Shown: positions 8,641 to 17,298 of the stretch, piece by piece
Numbering within the stretch: the first letter of the stretch is position 1
How the letters are laid out: every line of letters starts with the position of its first letter
Notes under the pieces: model-generated
What the model was told of the DNA's origin: nothing
The model's database searches: none
Seen by the model: only the letters and a program-made list of their open reading frames with translations
DNA from: Trebonia sp963734665
GTDB taxonomy: Bacteria; Actinomycetota; Actinomycetes; Streptosporangiales; Streptosporangiaceae
Assembly (NCBI GenBank): GCA_963734665.1
Contig: CAVTIR010000002.1
Span: 1 to 64,000, forward strand
Length of the DNA: 64,000 nucleotides
Reading direction: 5' to 3'
Translations under genes and position numbers: made by a program

Positions 8641-8973
8641 GTGCGGATAGGCGCGCGTGCCGACGTGACCGGCATGCTGGTGGCCGTCGGACTGATCTCG
8701 CTAGGCGAGTTGGTCGGCCAACTGCTGCTGGGCGACCCGGTAACTCCGCAGCGCCTTGCGGCGCTGGCGGTCGCCGTGCTGGCCGCCGTTGCGGCGGGCT
8801 GCGTCGCCGCGGCCGTCCGCATCGATCGTGCCCCGGCTGCGGTGCCCGTCCTTCGCCGCGTCACCGCGCTGCGCGATAAGTCCTGGCGCGTCGCGTTCCT
8901 CCGCCTGCGCGACCCCGATGCTCGCGGCAGGGCTAGGCCCAGAGCGCCCTCGGCGGCCCCGGCGGCCGCCTGA
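8641..8973 (+). CDS. Small membrane protein of the DUF6412 type, next to a YidC paralogue
   Basis: About 110 aa from GTG 8641 (ATG 8674 is the alternative). Two hydrophobic segments (LVAVGLISLGELVGQLLL, then ALAVAVLAAVAAGCVAAA) are followed by a basic tail WRVAFLRLRDPDARGRARP and RAPSAAPAAA. A two-helix protein with exactly this FLR.RDPDARGR.RPRAP tail, encoded just before a second YidC/Oxa1-type insertase, is a recurring pair in actinomycetes. The assignment rests on the tail and the context. Function unknown, probably in the cytoplasmic membrane. Between 8409 and 8640 no gene is supported. Confidence 0.6.
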   Translation: MRIGARADVTGMLVAVGLISLGELVGQLLLGDPVTPQRLAALAVAVLAAVAAGCVAAAVRIDRAPAAVPVLRRVTALRDKSWRVAFLRLRDPDARGRARPRAPSAAPAAA

Positions 8974-9125
8974 TAGCGCCTGCCCGGGCCCGTTTCAAGC
9001 GCCCGGCGTCCCGGCCCCTGCGCCGGTTACAGCCGTCGTGACGGCACTCCGTCCTGCGGTTACCCCACGCGCTGTCCGCGGCCGTCTCCAGCCCGTTTCC
9101 GTCCTGAGCTGGAAGGCCTCCTGTC

Positions 9126-10037
9126 ATGTTCGGTTTCCTTGGCGTCCCGGTCGGCGCCGCCTATTACCTCGTCTTCGCTCTCACGAACCTGCTCACCCCC
9201 GTCGCCGGCGGCCTGGCCGCGGCTGCCGCGATCGTCTTGTTCACTGCCGCGGTCCGGCTGCTGATCTCCCCGCTGTCGTTCCGCGCACTGCGCGGCCAAG
9301 CCGCCATAGCCCGGCTCGCGCCCCAGGTCCAGGCTTTGCGCACGCGCTACGGCCGCCAGCCGGAACGGTTCCAGCGCGAGCTGACCGGCCTGTACAAGCG
9401 GGAAGGCACTAGCCCGTTCGCCAGCGTCCTCCCGCTGCTGGCCCAGTGGCCGTTCCTGAGCGTGACGTACCTGCTGTTCCGCTCCGCCACCGTGGACGGC
9501 GCGCAGAACCAGCTGCTGTCCGGCGGCCTGTTCGGCGTCCCCCTTGGCGCGCACTGGCTGTCCAGTGCCGGCCTGTTCAGCGTCCACGGCGCGCTCTTCC
9601 TCGCCATCTTCGCGATCCTCGCCGGCCTGTGCTGGCTAACGGCCCGCCTGGCGAAGCGGGCAGCCCCCGCCGCCGCGGCGCCGCCGGCAGCAGACGCCGC
9701 CGCGATGCGCCGCGAGGGCCGGGTACCAGCGGCCCTCCCGCGCGCGGGCCAGTCCCGCAGGGGGGCGGGACAGGCCGCGAACAGCAAGAAGGCCCACAGT
9801 GCGGGACTGTCCGCCGCCCGCACCCGCCCTGGTCCTGTCGAAGCACCCGCCAACAGCAAGGCGGCAGGCTTGCTTACCTCGGTGCTCCCGTACGTGACCG
9901 TGGTCATCGCCGCGTTCGCCCCGCTGGCCGCCGCCATCTACCTGCTCACCACCGTCGCCTGGACCCTCGCCGAACGCCGCCTCTTCCTGCGCCGCACCGC
10001 ACAGGCCGTCAGTGTCCCGGTCCCTGAACCCCGGTGA
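9126..10037 (+). CDS. YidC/Oxa1-family membrane protein insertase (short paralogue)
   Basis: 303 aa polytopic membrane protein. It begins with a hydrophobic helix, then AVRLLISPLSFRALRGQAAIARLAPQ. This is the conserved cytoplasmic region after TM1, including the hydrophilic-groove Arg of TM1 (FTAAVRLLI). It continues with ALRTRYGRQPERFQREL, then LPLLAQWPFLSVTYLLFR (TM2) and further helices. Insertases of this family help integrate proteins into the cytoplasmic membrane. The main YidC is normally encoded near rnpA/oriC, so this is taken as the accessory copy. A loop rich in Ala/Ser/Arg (residues about 178-245) interrupts the last helices. The ATG is 9 nt after GGAAGG. The partner gene lies directly upstream. 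Confidence 0.87.
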   Translation: MFGFLGVPVGAAYYLVFALTNLLTPVAGGLAAAAAIVLFTAAVRLLISPLSFRALRGQAAIARLAPQVQALRTRYGRQPERFQRELTGLYKREGTSPFASVLPLLAQWPFLSVTYLLFRSATVDGAQNQLLSGGLFGVPLGAHWLSSAGLFSVHGALFLAIFAILAGLCWLTARLAKRAAPAAAAPPAADAAAMRREGRVPAALPRAGQSRRGAGQAANSKKAHSAGLSAARTRPGPVEAPANSKAAGLLTSVLPYVTVVIAAFAPLAAAIYLLTTVAWTLAERRLFLRRTAQAVSVPVPEPR

Positions 10038-10337
10038 CGGTTGTGCCTCGGCGACGCCACAACCTGCCGGGATCCTGCCGCGACCGGAATATGACGTGGA
10101 GCGCACCAGCCTCGAGATCCGGTCGACGCGTCGCCCACCTGACCGGTGCGGCCATCGGAGACCGGCTCGCCGCCATACTCGACCAATCCGCCCGCAGTGA
10201 CCTGCCACCCCCTGACAGTGGCCCGGCGGCGAAAGGGACCTTCGTGCCGCTGATGTCAGCAAATGGCAGACATGGCTGGTCAGGCGTCTGCGCGCGTAGA
10301 ATCCGAGCATAGGGCCGTAGGGGGGCGGGAGGATGCC

Positions 10338-11150
10338 GTGCGAGTCGGGGCTGACAGCACAGTGTCCTGGCTCGCTTCCCCGGTGAAGATGTCGTCTCTT
10401 GTCAAGATCCCGTCCCAGGTGAGCATCACGGTCGGCCGGGGCGATTCCACCCTGCAGCCCATGATGTGGATGTTTCTGGCGATACTCATTACGTTCCTCA
10501 TCACCAGAACCGTGACCAGGCTGATCCGGTCGGGCAGCGGCACCGGGGTCGGGCTGGGCAACGTCAAGCTCGCAGGCAATCACGTTCATCACCAGGTCTT
10601 CGGCATCCTGATCATCATCGGCACCGGCATCGTCCTGATATCGCAGACGCCGCGGGGAGCGGCGCTCAATGTGGCCGCCGCCGTCTTCGGGGCGGGCGTC
10701 GGCCTCACCGTCGATGAGTTCGCACTCTGGCTGCACCTGGAGGATGTCTACTGGACCGAGCAGGGACGCAAATCGGTCGACGCGATCTTCTGCGTCCTGG
10801 TCATAACCGGGGCGCTGATCGGCGGGGTTAACTTCCTGACCGGCTATATCGGGACGGCGGCGTGGTGGTCGTCGGTCGCCGCCATCGCCGTCAACCTCGT
10901 GCTCTGCGTGATCTGCCTGCTCAAGGGAAAGGTCGTGACCGGCGTTATCGGTATCTTCATCAATGTCGTGGCCCTCGTCGGCGCCATCAGGCTGGCCAAG
11001 CCCGGCTCATGGTGGGCGGTGCACCGCTACGCCAGTCGGCCGCGGCGCGCCGCGCGCGCCGCAAAGCGCTTCGATCAGCGCCACGTTGACCGCTGGAACC
11101 GGTTGCGAGACCTCGTCGCCGGAACGCCCTCCCAGCAAAGGCCAGGGTGA
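10338..11150 (+). CDS. Integral membrane protein, unknown function
   Basis: 270 aa from GTG 10338, which has GGGAGG at a suitable distance; ATG 10263 lacks one. Five to six hydrophobic segments are seen, with conserved-looking polar stretches between them: NHVHHQVFGI, GAGVGLTVDEFALWLHLEDV and YWTEQGRKSVDA. The His-rich loop and the acidic DEFALWLHLED motif inside or next to helices recur in a family of actinobacterial membrane proteins without assigned role, and could bind a metal. The C-terminus is a basic amphipathic tail. It stands alone, with 300 bp of apparently gene-free DNA before it. Confidence 0.72.
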   Translation: MRVGADSTVSWLASPVKMSSLVKIPSQVSITVGRGDSTLQPMMWMFLAILITFLITRTVTRLIRSGSGTGVGLGNVKLAGNHVHHQVFGILIIIGTGIVLISQTPRGAALNVAAAVFGAGVGLTVDEFALWLHLEDVYWTEQGRKSVDAIFCVLVITGALIGGVNFLTGYIGTAAWWSSVAAIAVNLVLCVICLLKGKVVTGVIGIFINVVALVGAIRLAKPGSWWAVHRYASRPRRAARAAKRFDQRHVDRWNRLRDLVAGTPSQQRPG

Positions 11151-11290
11151 CGGCAGTCGCTATCCACGAGGCGCACACAACACCTCGCAACGCCGCCAGG
11201 CATCTAGTTCCGCGTACCCAAGCTACAGACGCCAGGCACCCGGCATTGACGCAGGATCACGGATCTGGTTCGCCCGAACGGCCCCGGTCG

Positions 11291-11590
11291 TTAGGGCTTT
11301 GTCTGCCGGCGACGCCCTGAGCCGGATATGGGGAGCGGTCGTCGGGACCGCCAGGCAAGGATGGACCAGCGGGACAGGCCTGACAGGACTGAGCCGGCAC
11401 TGGCATACGAGCCGACCGAGAGCACTGAGGCCAGCGAGCCGGCCGAGCCGATCGACAGGATCGAGCCCGCGGATCCGACTGACAGGATCGATCCTGCAGA
11501 GCCTATGGACAAGATGGATCCGCTTGAGCCGATGCTCAGGATCGAGCCTGCGGAGCCCATCAGCCGTGGTGAGCAATCTCCGTTACCCAT
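11291..11590 (-). CDS. Glycine/serine repeat protein (GSAGSILSIGS repeats)
   Basis: 99 aa with about five near-identical 11-residue units, GSxGSILSIGS, then more divergent units (SLASVLSVGSYASAGSVLSG) and a basic tail ending in SRWSILAWRSRR. Different synonymous codons encode the same repeats, so the protein rather than the DNA seems to be kept, which favours real coding. The pattern of small residues alternating with Ile/Leu suggests a beta-solenoid or membrane-associated structure. The opposite strand is also open (DRIDPAEP-type repeats) and cannot be fully excluded. No strong ribosome binding site is seen before the ATG at 11590. Function unknown. Confidence 0.45.
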   Translation of the reverse strand: MGNGDCSPRLMGSAGSILSIGSSGSILSIGSAGSILSVGSAGSILSIGSAGSLASVLSVGSYASAGSVLSGLSRWSILAWRSRRPLPISGSGRRRQTKP

Positions 11591-11653
11591 AGGGCCATTC
11601 TCGCAGCTAGGCCAGGGTCCGCACGGAGCAGTCTCCCCCGACCCGCGATCGCC

Positions 11654-12901
11654 TCACGACGCCACCGGCGCCAGAAACGCCTCCACCAATGACGCGTAGC
11701 GGGACCGGTCGATATTCCATGACTCGAGGTGGCCTGCCCCCGGAAACCGCTCGAAGGTGACGAGGGAGGGCTTGAGCTCCTTCAGCCTGATGCTGATCGA
11801 GATCGGTACCCTGGTGTCGTCATCTCCGTGAGTGACGAGCGCAGGGACCTTGAGCCACGTGGTGTCATCGAGGTAGCTGGTGGCGGACCAGTCGACGCCG
11901 AAGCGCGCGCTGGCGATCCGCTCGGCCGTCCATATCAGCGGAGCCGGGAGACTCCTGATCATCGGAATGAGGTGCCGTTCCACCTGGTGGTAGACGGCCG
12001 CATGCAGGTCGAGCATCGGCGCGTCGAGCACTATCCGCGCCACCTTCGCGGCAAGCGGCGAGCACTCGAGGAACGCGGCGACGATGCTGCCGCCCATCGA
12101 CTGGCCGACGAGGATGACACGCCGGGCGCCCTGCGCGAGCGACCATTCCACCGCCGCCTCTACGTCATGCCACTCCGTCTGGCCGTACCGGAAGTAACCC
12201 GACGGGTCGCGGGCGGCGCCGAGGTCGTTGCGGTAGGTCACTGCGAGGGCAGGGAACCCCGCGTGATGCACGATGTCGATCACGCGCAGCAGGTCGTTGC
12301 GTGTCCCGTTCTGCCCGTGTACGCCGATGACGAACGTGCTGTTCCGGCCGGGGAAATACCACGCGGGCAGCGGCCCGAGCGGGCCCGGTACGACTACGTC
12401 CTGGACGGGGATACCCAACGCCGCTTCCGGGTCGCCGAGGAAGAAGCACCTGTTGAGGGCAGCGAACTGCCCGACTCTGGGAGCCGACCCGGATGTCACT
12501 GTCAGCGGACGCGTCACTACGTCGCCCGACGCGGCTGCCGAGGCGCTTAGCTGTCCGATGCCGCCCTGCCAGGCGATGCCGTAGAGCTCTGCCTTGAATA
12601 GGCCCGGCTGGGTACCGATGGCACGCAGCTGGACCTTCCCTGGAGGTACCCCTACGAACTGCACGTCGTGGTACGCGGGCATCGCTGGGCTAGGCCCTAT
12701 TGTCAAAGCCTCCGAACGGATCTTGCCAGCAAGGTACCAGCTGCCGCCGACGAAGAACGCGACCACGAGACTAATCACCGTCGCGAGCATGGACCTACCA
12801 GTCGACGCAAAGGATGCCACTGGGCCATTCCACCGCAGAGCGTGGCCCTTGTATCCACGGCCTTCTGGCGCCAGACGACCTCCGTATGAAGCATCGTTCA
12901 C
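11654..12901 (-). CDS. Membrane-anchored alpha/beta hydrolase
   Basis: 415 aa from GTG 12901, preceded by AGGAGCG. One transmembrane helix (residues about 38-57) puts the catalytic domain outside the membrane. The domain has VIGVHGQNGTRND, the elbow LVGQSMGGSIV (Ser268), the acid in THGDDDTRVP and His in PGAGHLESW, so the triad is complete. It resembles the BAAT/ABHD-like or peptidase S9-like hydrolases of actinobacteria, with a 100-residue N-terminal beta-rich region. It stands alone between the Gly/Ser repeat ORF and the YbjQ-like gene. Substrate unknown. Confidence 0.82.
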   Translation of the reverse strand: MNDASYGGRLAPEGRGYKGHALRWNGPVASFASTGRSMLATVISLVVAFFVGGSWYLAGKIRSEALTIGPSPAMPAYHDVQFVGVPPGKVQLRAIGTQPGLFKAELYGIAWQGGIGQLSASAAASGDVVTRPLTVTSGSAPRVGQFAALNRCFFLGDPEAALGIPVQDVVVPGPLGPLPAWYFPGRNSTFVIGVHGQNGTRNDLLRVIDIVHHAGFPALAVTYRNDLGAARDPSGYFRYGQTEWHDVEAAVEWSLAQGARRVILVGQSMGGSIVAAFLECSPLAAKVARIVLDAPMLDLHAAVYHQVERHLIPMIRSLPAPLIWTAERIASARFGVDWSATSYLDDTTWLKVPALVTHGDDDTRVPISISIRLKELKPSLVTFERFPGAGHLESWNIDRSRYASLVEAFLAPVAS

Positions 12902-13132
12902 TTAACGCTCCTAGATTTCTCTGCTACCTGTTCGCCGCACCTTCCCCCACCCTTCTCTCATCCTCCTAGTCGTCCTTGGCCTTCTGACCTTGTATGCCTT
13001 CAAGCGCGGCGCCCTAGTCGCGGACGGCAGCCGCATTGCCCGCCTCTCCGGTCCAGCGAGCGAGGCATGCGCGGCGGTCAAGACACCTGGGTGCTCCGGG
13101 AGCTTATCTAGGAGCCGGCCTAGGCTGGGGGC

Positions 13133-14089
13133 GTGAGCGAGGAACCGCCCACTTCGGCCGGGGCAGCGGCGGCGGGCGCCCGGCCTAGCGGCATGTGGGG
13201 GTCCGCACTGACCTGTCAGGAGTTCGCCGCCATCAGCGGCGTGGGCTTTGCGCCTGTCGGCCAGGTTTTCGGCGCGGCCGTCTACGCCGCCGGGTCCGCC
13301 AGCGGGCCCACCTGTCCGGGGCCGGGACCGTCTCGCGGCGAGGTGTCCGGGCTGCCGCCCGCCCCGGCGCCGGGGCGCGTCGATCCGGGATCGTTCGGAC
13401 CGCTGGTGGAGGCCATGTACCAGGCCCGGCACACGGCCGTTGACCGGATGACCGCTGAGTGCGCCGCGCTTGGCGGCCACGGGGTGGTGGGGGTCCGGCT
13501 GTCCCGCGGGTCGTTCCCGCTCGGCGGGCTGGAGTTCACGGCCGTCGGCACCGCGGTGCGCGCGGCGGGCGCCGCAGGGCTGCGGGTGCCTTTTACCTCT
13601 GATTTGTCCGGGCAGGACTTCGCCAGGCTGATCACGGCGGGCTGGGTACCGGCCGGGCTGGCGCTCGGCATCGCGATCAGGTCGTGGCACGATGACCGGG
13701 CGGTCACCCGGCAGGCCCGTCCGTGGTCAGGCAACGCCGAGATGGCCGGCTGGACCGAGCTGGTGAACCAGGCACGGCGAGACGCCAGGCGCCGGCTGGA
13801 ACAGGACGTCAGACGGCTCGGCGCCGAGGGCGTGGTACTCGCCGGCATGCAGATGCAGGTGCGTGAGCGGGACTGCCCGGTGACGGTAGGCCGCCGCGAC
13901 CACATCGCGGAGGTCACGCTCATCGGCACCGCCATTTCCAGGTTCTCTCCCGCTGGCCACCGTCATGACACGCCGGCGCTGGCGGTCATGCCTCTCGGCC
14001 CGCGCGGGGCGGGGCGGTGGATTTCCTTACCAGCATCCGCCCTTCGAAGCGGACGGTCCGCGGCTCGCGCGCGGCCCGCCCGCAAGTGA
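13133..14089 (+). CDS. Protein with two YbjQ/heavy-metal-binding-type (DUF74) domains
   Basis: 318 aa from GTG 13133. Two copies of a YbjQ-like unit can be aligned by eye. Unit 1 runs from about residue 27: LTCQEFAAISGVGFAPVGQV, then MTAECAALGGHGVVGVRL and EFTAVGTAVR. Unit 2 runs from about residue 157: LSGQDFARLITAGWVPAGLA, then ARRRLEQDVRRLGAEGVVLAG and EVTLIGTAISRF. The family normally forms small pentameric beta/alpha proteins of unknown role. Tandem fusion is seen in actinobacteria. A Gly/Pro linker separates parts of unit 1. The last 50 residues are basic and unstructured. No operon partner. Confidence 0.7.
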   Translation: MSEEPPTSAGAAAAGARPSGMWGSALTCQEFAAISGVGFAPVGQVFGAAVYAAGSASGPTCPGPGPSRGEVSGLPPAPAPGRVDPGSFGPLVEAMYQARHTAVDRMTAECAALGGHGVVGVRLSRGSFPLGGLEFTAVGTAVRAAGAAGLRVPFTSDLSGQDFARLITAGWVPAGLALGIAIRSWHDDRAVTRQARPWSGNAEMAGWTELVNQARRDARRRLEQDVRRLGAEGVVLAGMQMQVRERDCPVTVGRRDHIAEVTLIGTAISRFSPAGHRHDTPALAVMPLGPRGAGRWISLPASALRSGRSAARARPARK

Positions 14090-14194
14090 ATACGTCCCTT
14101 CGGCAGCTCCCCGCCGCGAGTGCCTGACCGCAGCGGGCGAGCGGATTGTCGTCGCGGCGGTGGCGATTCGCACCGACCTGTAGCGTTGTCTGTT

Positions 14195-14653
14195 ATGGAC
14201 GATGAACTCCAGATCTCCTACGAGGGCGTCACGCTCGGTGTCCCTGTGCTGACCAAGGACGGCGAGCAGTTCGGTGTCCTTGAGCATGTCCTCGCGGTGG
14301 AAGAGGAAGACATTTTCGAGGGCATCGTGGTGTGGGTCGGGCGCGGGGGCTGGGCTGAACGCAAGATCCAGCGCGAGCTCAGCATGGGGCACCAGTCCGC
14401 CGCCCGTTTCCTCGAGACGTTCCGCCACAACGACCTGCGGTTCGTCGAGGCGGACAAGGTGGCGATGATCACCGTCGGCTATATCCGCTGCGACCTGGAC
14501 CAGTCGCAGATCGCGTTGCTCCAGCCGCCGTCCGGCGCGCCAGTCTTCTACGCCAACGCCATCGACCAGGCCGGGCCTTCCCAGTACATGAACCGGTACG
14601 GGAACCAGATGTACGGGACCATGTTCGGCCGGGCCGGGTGGCGGCAGGAGTAG
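14195..14653 (+). CDS. PRC-barrel-like small protein
   Basis: 152 aa. The first 75 residues (ISYEGVTLGVPVLTKDGEQF, then LEHVLAVEEEDIFEGIVV) have the strand-turn pattern of a PRC-barrel-type domain: a conserved 'G.pV.t.DGe.fG.l..v' start followed by an acidic interaction loop. The C-terminus is Tyr/Asn/Met-rich (SQYMNRYGNQMYGTMFGRAG). The ATG at 14195 begins the conserved part. Upstream in-frame sequence does not look coding. The tentative fold assignment is from pattern alone. No function is suggested by the neighbours. Confidence 0.6.
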   Translation: MDDELQISYEGVTLGVPVLTKDGEQFGVLEHVLAVEEEDIFEGIVVWVGRGGWAERKIQRELSMGHQSAARFLETFRHNDLRFVEADKVAMITVGYIRCDLDQSQIALLQPPSGAPVFYANAIDQAGPSQYMNRYGNQMYGTMFGRAGWRQE

Positions 14654-14675
14654 CGTGACGGCGGGGCCCGGTTGG

Positions 14676-15281
14676 TTAGTTACGCCTGATCGCGGCTAGC
14701 CAGGCCTGGACCTGCGTCGTGCCGTTCATCGGGTTGATCTGGAAGGTGTCGGCGGTAATCGACTCGACGGCCCAGCCGTCGCTGAACACCGCGCGCAACT
14801 CGTCCGCGCGGACGCGGCGCGGGCCCCAGGTCCCTGGCTGCCGATCGCTGAAGCACATGAGGTAGCAAGCGCCGGCTGGTCTCAGCACAGCCGCGAGGCT
14901 GGCGACGTACCGGGCCCGGTCGTCGTCGCCGAATACGTGGAACACCCCGCTATCGATCACGGTGTCAAGAGTGAGGCTGAGGCGGCCGAGGTCAAGTGCG
15001 TCTGCGACTTCGAACCGCGCGGTCAGCCCGCGCCCGGACGCTTTCGCGCGCGCCCGCGCGATCGCGGTCGGCGCAACGTCGATGCCGGTGACATCGGCGC
15101 CACGACTGGCTGCGAGCAGCGCGTTCTCGCCGGTGCCGCAACCAGCGTCGAGGAGGCGCCCAGCCAGGCGGCCCTCGTCAGCGAGCCGGACAAAAGTCGG
15201 CTGCGGCCTGCCGATGTCCCACGGGGCCGGCGTGTCGGCCGTGTAGCTGGCGTCCCACGGTGGGTGCGCTTGCTCCGTCAT
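14676..15281 (-). CDS. Class I SAM-dependent methyltransferase
   Basis: 201 aa. The SAM-binding motif I is LLDAGCGTGENALLAA (residues about 43-58), motif II DVTGIDVAPTAIARAR, motif III FEVADALDL and motif IV FDTVIDSGVFHVF-like (LDTVIDSGVFHVFGDDD). Length and the opening WDASYTADTPAPWDIG place it with the small thiopurine/tellurite-resistance-like methyltransferases. ATG at 15281 with GGAGG about 10 nt upstream. It is followed convergently by the PRC-barrel-like gene. Substrate unknown. Confidence 0.87.
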   Translation of the reverse strand: MTEQAHPPWDASYTADTPAPWDIGRPQPTFVRLADEGRLAGRLLDAGCGTGENALLAASRGADVTGIDVAPTAIARARAKASGRGLTARFEVADALDLGRLSLTLDTVIDSGVFHVFGDDDRARYVASLAAVLRPAGACYLMCFSDRQPGTWGPRRVRADELRAVFSDGWAVESITADTFQINPMNGTTQVQAWLAAIRRN

Positions 15282-15318
15282 GAGTCAGTGCCTCCGCAGA
15301 ATCATGGTCCCAGGCCGC

Positions 15319-15351
15319 GAACCCGGCTGCCCTGAAGGCAGGCCGGGGTTC
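15319..15351 (-). terminator. Hairpin after the SRPBCC gene, possible terminator
   Basis: GAACCCGGCTGCC (15319-15331) pairs with GGCAGGCCGGGGTTC (15337-15351), with two bulged bases, just downstream of the SRPBCC stop. There is no T-run, as is usual for actinomycete terminators. The shape also resembles the CCCCGGCC-hairpin ends of IS200/IS605 elements, so an old element end is an alternative. Confidence 0.4.
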
Positions 15352-15364
15352 AAGGCACCCCCGG

Positions 15365-15838
15365 TCACGCGGCGACCAAGCCGGCGATGTGGGCCAGCGA
15401 GTTGTGCAGATGATTCGGAGGGAACGGGGGGAATCCGATGTGCTGGCGGAGGAAGCCGGGGACCGCCGACCAGTCGTAGGACAAGGTGACCTTGGTCCCC
15501 GACGGTCCGGCCGGGGCCAGGTCGTAGCGCCAGACCCAGCCGCCGAACCGCAGGCTGCCGTCGCCGGCGTCCTGGCCCGGCTCCCAGGAGATGGCGCGCG
15601 GCGGGTCGAACACCTGCACCCGGTTGGCCATCTGGTAGTTCCCGTCCGGGTGGTTGGGGTGGTACATGGCCATCCGGAACACCTGCCCCGCCGCGGTCAG
15701 TGGCTGGCTGTCGAGGGGCTCGCGGACCCAGCCGGTGCCGTCGATCGCGGCGTGCCTGGCGGGGTCGGCAAGGACCGCGAAGACGGCCTCCGCCGGGGCG
15801 TTAATGACCGTGGTCGCGCTGACGGTTTCATCGGCCAT
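15365..15838 (-). CDS. SRPBCC (START/Bet v1-like) family protein
   Basis: 157 aa. It starts ETVSATTVINAPAEAVFAVL, typical of the polyketide cyclase / AHSA1-like SRPBCC proteins, and continues with PARHAAIDGTGWV, YQMANRVQVFDPPRAISWEP and WRYDLAPAGPSGTKVTLSYD, all usual for the helix-grip fold with a hydrophobic ligand cavity. AGGAGG lies 7 nt before the ATG at 15838. It is on the same strand as the methyltransferase but separated by a hairpin. Ligand and role unknown. Confidence 0.85.
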   Translation of the reverse strand: MADETVSATTVINAPAEAVFAVLADPARHAAIDGTGWVREPLDSQPLTAAGQVFRMAMYHPNHPDGNYQMANRVQVFDPPRAISWEPGQDAGDGSLRFGGWVWRYDLAPAGPSGTKVTLSYDWSAVPGFLRQHIGFPPFPPNHLHNSLAHIAGLVAA

Positions 15839-16034
15839 GTGGTCGCCTCCTGGTGAGCTGAGCCTGATATCAGGTCTGACGCCCGCCGGGCGTGGAACTC
15901 ATCGCTGAACTCGTCCTGGTCCGCTTCCTGGCCAAGGATAACCAGCAGGACCAGGGGCCACTACCTTCCTGACCCAGCAGTTCGCGGCCGCGGACCGGGT
16001 GGCGTTCCGCGTCGGCTCACGGCACAGTGGAGGC

Positions 16035-17297
16035 ATGCCTGTGACCTCGTCGGACATCATCGCCGCGCTGGCCCGGTATGCCCGGAGTTTCCATCACGTG
16101 GCCGGTGACGGGCATCATGTGGCCTCCCCGCTGGGTGCCTGGCTGCTGCTGGCGCTGGCCGGGCCGGCCTGCGCCGGTGACGACCTGCGGCAGCTGACGC
16201 AGGTCCTCGGGGCTGACGCCGGCACGGCGGCCGGGTTTGCCGCGGAGTTGCTCACGCACCCGCATCCGGTAGTTCTTGCCGGCGCGGCGGCGTGGGGCAG
16301 CAACGGGTCCGCCGCCGGCGCCCGGGTCGCGTCCTGGCAGGCGGGGCTGCCGCCCCAGGTGGACACCGGGCCGGTGCCCGCCCAGGCGGACCTGGACGCC
16401 TGGGCCAGGCGGCACACCGCGGGCCTGATCGACAAGTTCCCCGCCCAGGGCGGTGCGGCAGTGACCTGGCTGCTGGCGACCGCGCTGGCGACCCGGGTGT
16501 CCTGGCAGCGGCCGTTCGACCTCGCTCCCGCCTCCGCGCTCGGCCCGGCCAGCCCGTGGGCCGCGACCCTGACCCGCGTGCTGCGCACCCCAGGCGGACC
16601 GGACAACAGGCGGGTTCCCGGGCACGACCAGTTCATCGCCGCGACTGATACCGCTGGCGAGGTGGCGGTGCACGCCGCCAGCGCCCGGGACGGACTGGTG
16701 GTGGTCTCGGTCGCGGCCGCTCCCGATGTCCCGGCAGCCGACGTCCTGTCCGCCGCCTACGACCTCGGGACGGCGCTTGCCGTGGGCCGCCCGCTGACCC
16801 GCCGCTCGCTGTTCGACCTGCCGCTTGGCGACGGCGCGGCGTGGACGATCACCCAGGAACGCGCCGGCACCACCGCACCGGACGGGAAGGAGGAGCGGTG
16901 CACCGCGGTGCTGCCTGCCTGGTCGGCGCACAGCGTCCACCAGCTCACCGACCCGCGGCTGGGGTTCGCCGCGGTCCGGCACGCGCTGGACCCCGCCGGC
17001 CCGTGGCAGGCCACCCAGGCCGCGATGGCCCGGTACACCCGGACCGGCTTCGAAGCCGCGGCGGTCACCGCGCTCGCTGTCGCGGCGAGCGCGGTGAGAC
17101 GCAAGCCCGGGATACGGCGCACCGCGGAACTGCGCTTCGGCCACCCCTTCGCCGTAGTCGCGGTCACGGCCGCCGACCCGGCGCCCCCTGGCCGCCACCG
17201 TCCGGAGCCGCCCGGCCCATGGGACGGGCTGCCGGTGTTCTCAGCCTGGGTCGCCAGCCCCGAAGATGCCACTGCCGAGCCCGCCAGCAACAGCTGA
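16035..17297 (+). CDS. Serpin-like protein
   Basis: About 420 aa (start at ATG 16035; GTG 15999 also possible, neither has an ideally spaced site). Serpin features: N-terminal ASPLGAWLLLALAGPACAG (helix B), LATRVSWQRPFD (the 'a.yFkg.W..pF' region), a hinge-like TGFEAAAVTALAVAASAV (compare GTEAAAATA), and C-terminal ELRFGHPFAVVAVTA then GLPVFSAWVASP (the PFLF..r signature and strand 5B). No signal peptide is visible, so an intracellular inhibitor or non-inhibitory serpin is likely. The reactive loop segment between AVRRKPGIRRTAEL is basic, suggesting a trypsin-like target if it inhibits. No neighbouring protease was recognised. Confidence 0.72.
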   Translation: MPVTSSDIIAALARYARSFHHVAGDGHHVASPLGAWLLLALAGPACAGDDLRQLTQVLGADAGTAAGFAAELLTHPHPVVLAGAAAWGSNGSAAGARVASWQAGLPPQVDTGPVPAQADLDAWARRHTAGLIDKFPAQGGAAVTWLLATALATRVSWQRPFDLAPASALGPASPWAATLTRVLRTPGGPDNRRVPGHDQFIAATDTAGEVAVHAASARDGLVVVSVAAAPDVPAADVLSAAYDLGTALAVGRPLTRRSLFDLPLGDGAAWTITQERAGTTAPDGKEERCTAVLPAWSAHSVHQLTDPRLGFAAVRHALDPAGPWQATQAAMARYTRTGFEAAAVTALAVAASAVRRKPGIRRTAELRFGHPFAVVAVTAADPAPPGRHRPEPPGPWDGLPVFSAWVASPEDATAEPASNS

Positions 17298-17298
17298 C

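Noticed and set aside
8435..8650. Cysteine-rich plus-strand frame (..CTCG..CGAG..C..), zinc-ribbon-like at first sight
   Set aside because: The spacing fits no known zinc ribbon, no ribosome binding site is seen, and it overlaps the hydrolase promoter region and the start of the DUF6412-like gene.
16017..17198. A 393-codon open frame antisense to the serpin-like gene
   Set aside because: Gly/Arg-rich shadow without recognisable motifs or ribosome binding site; the plus-strand serpin features are specific.
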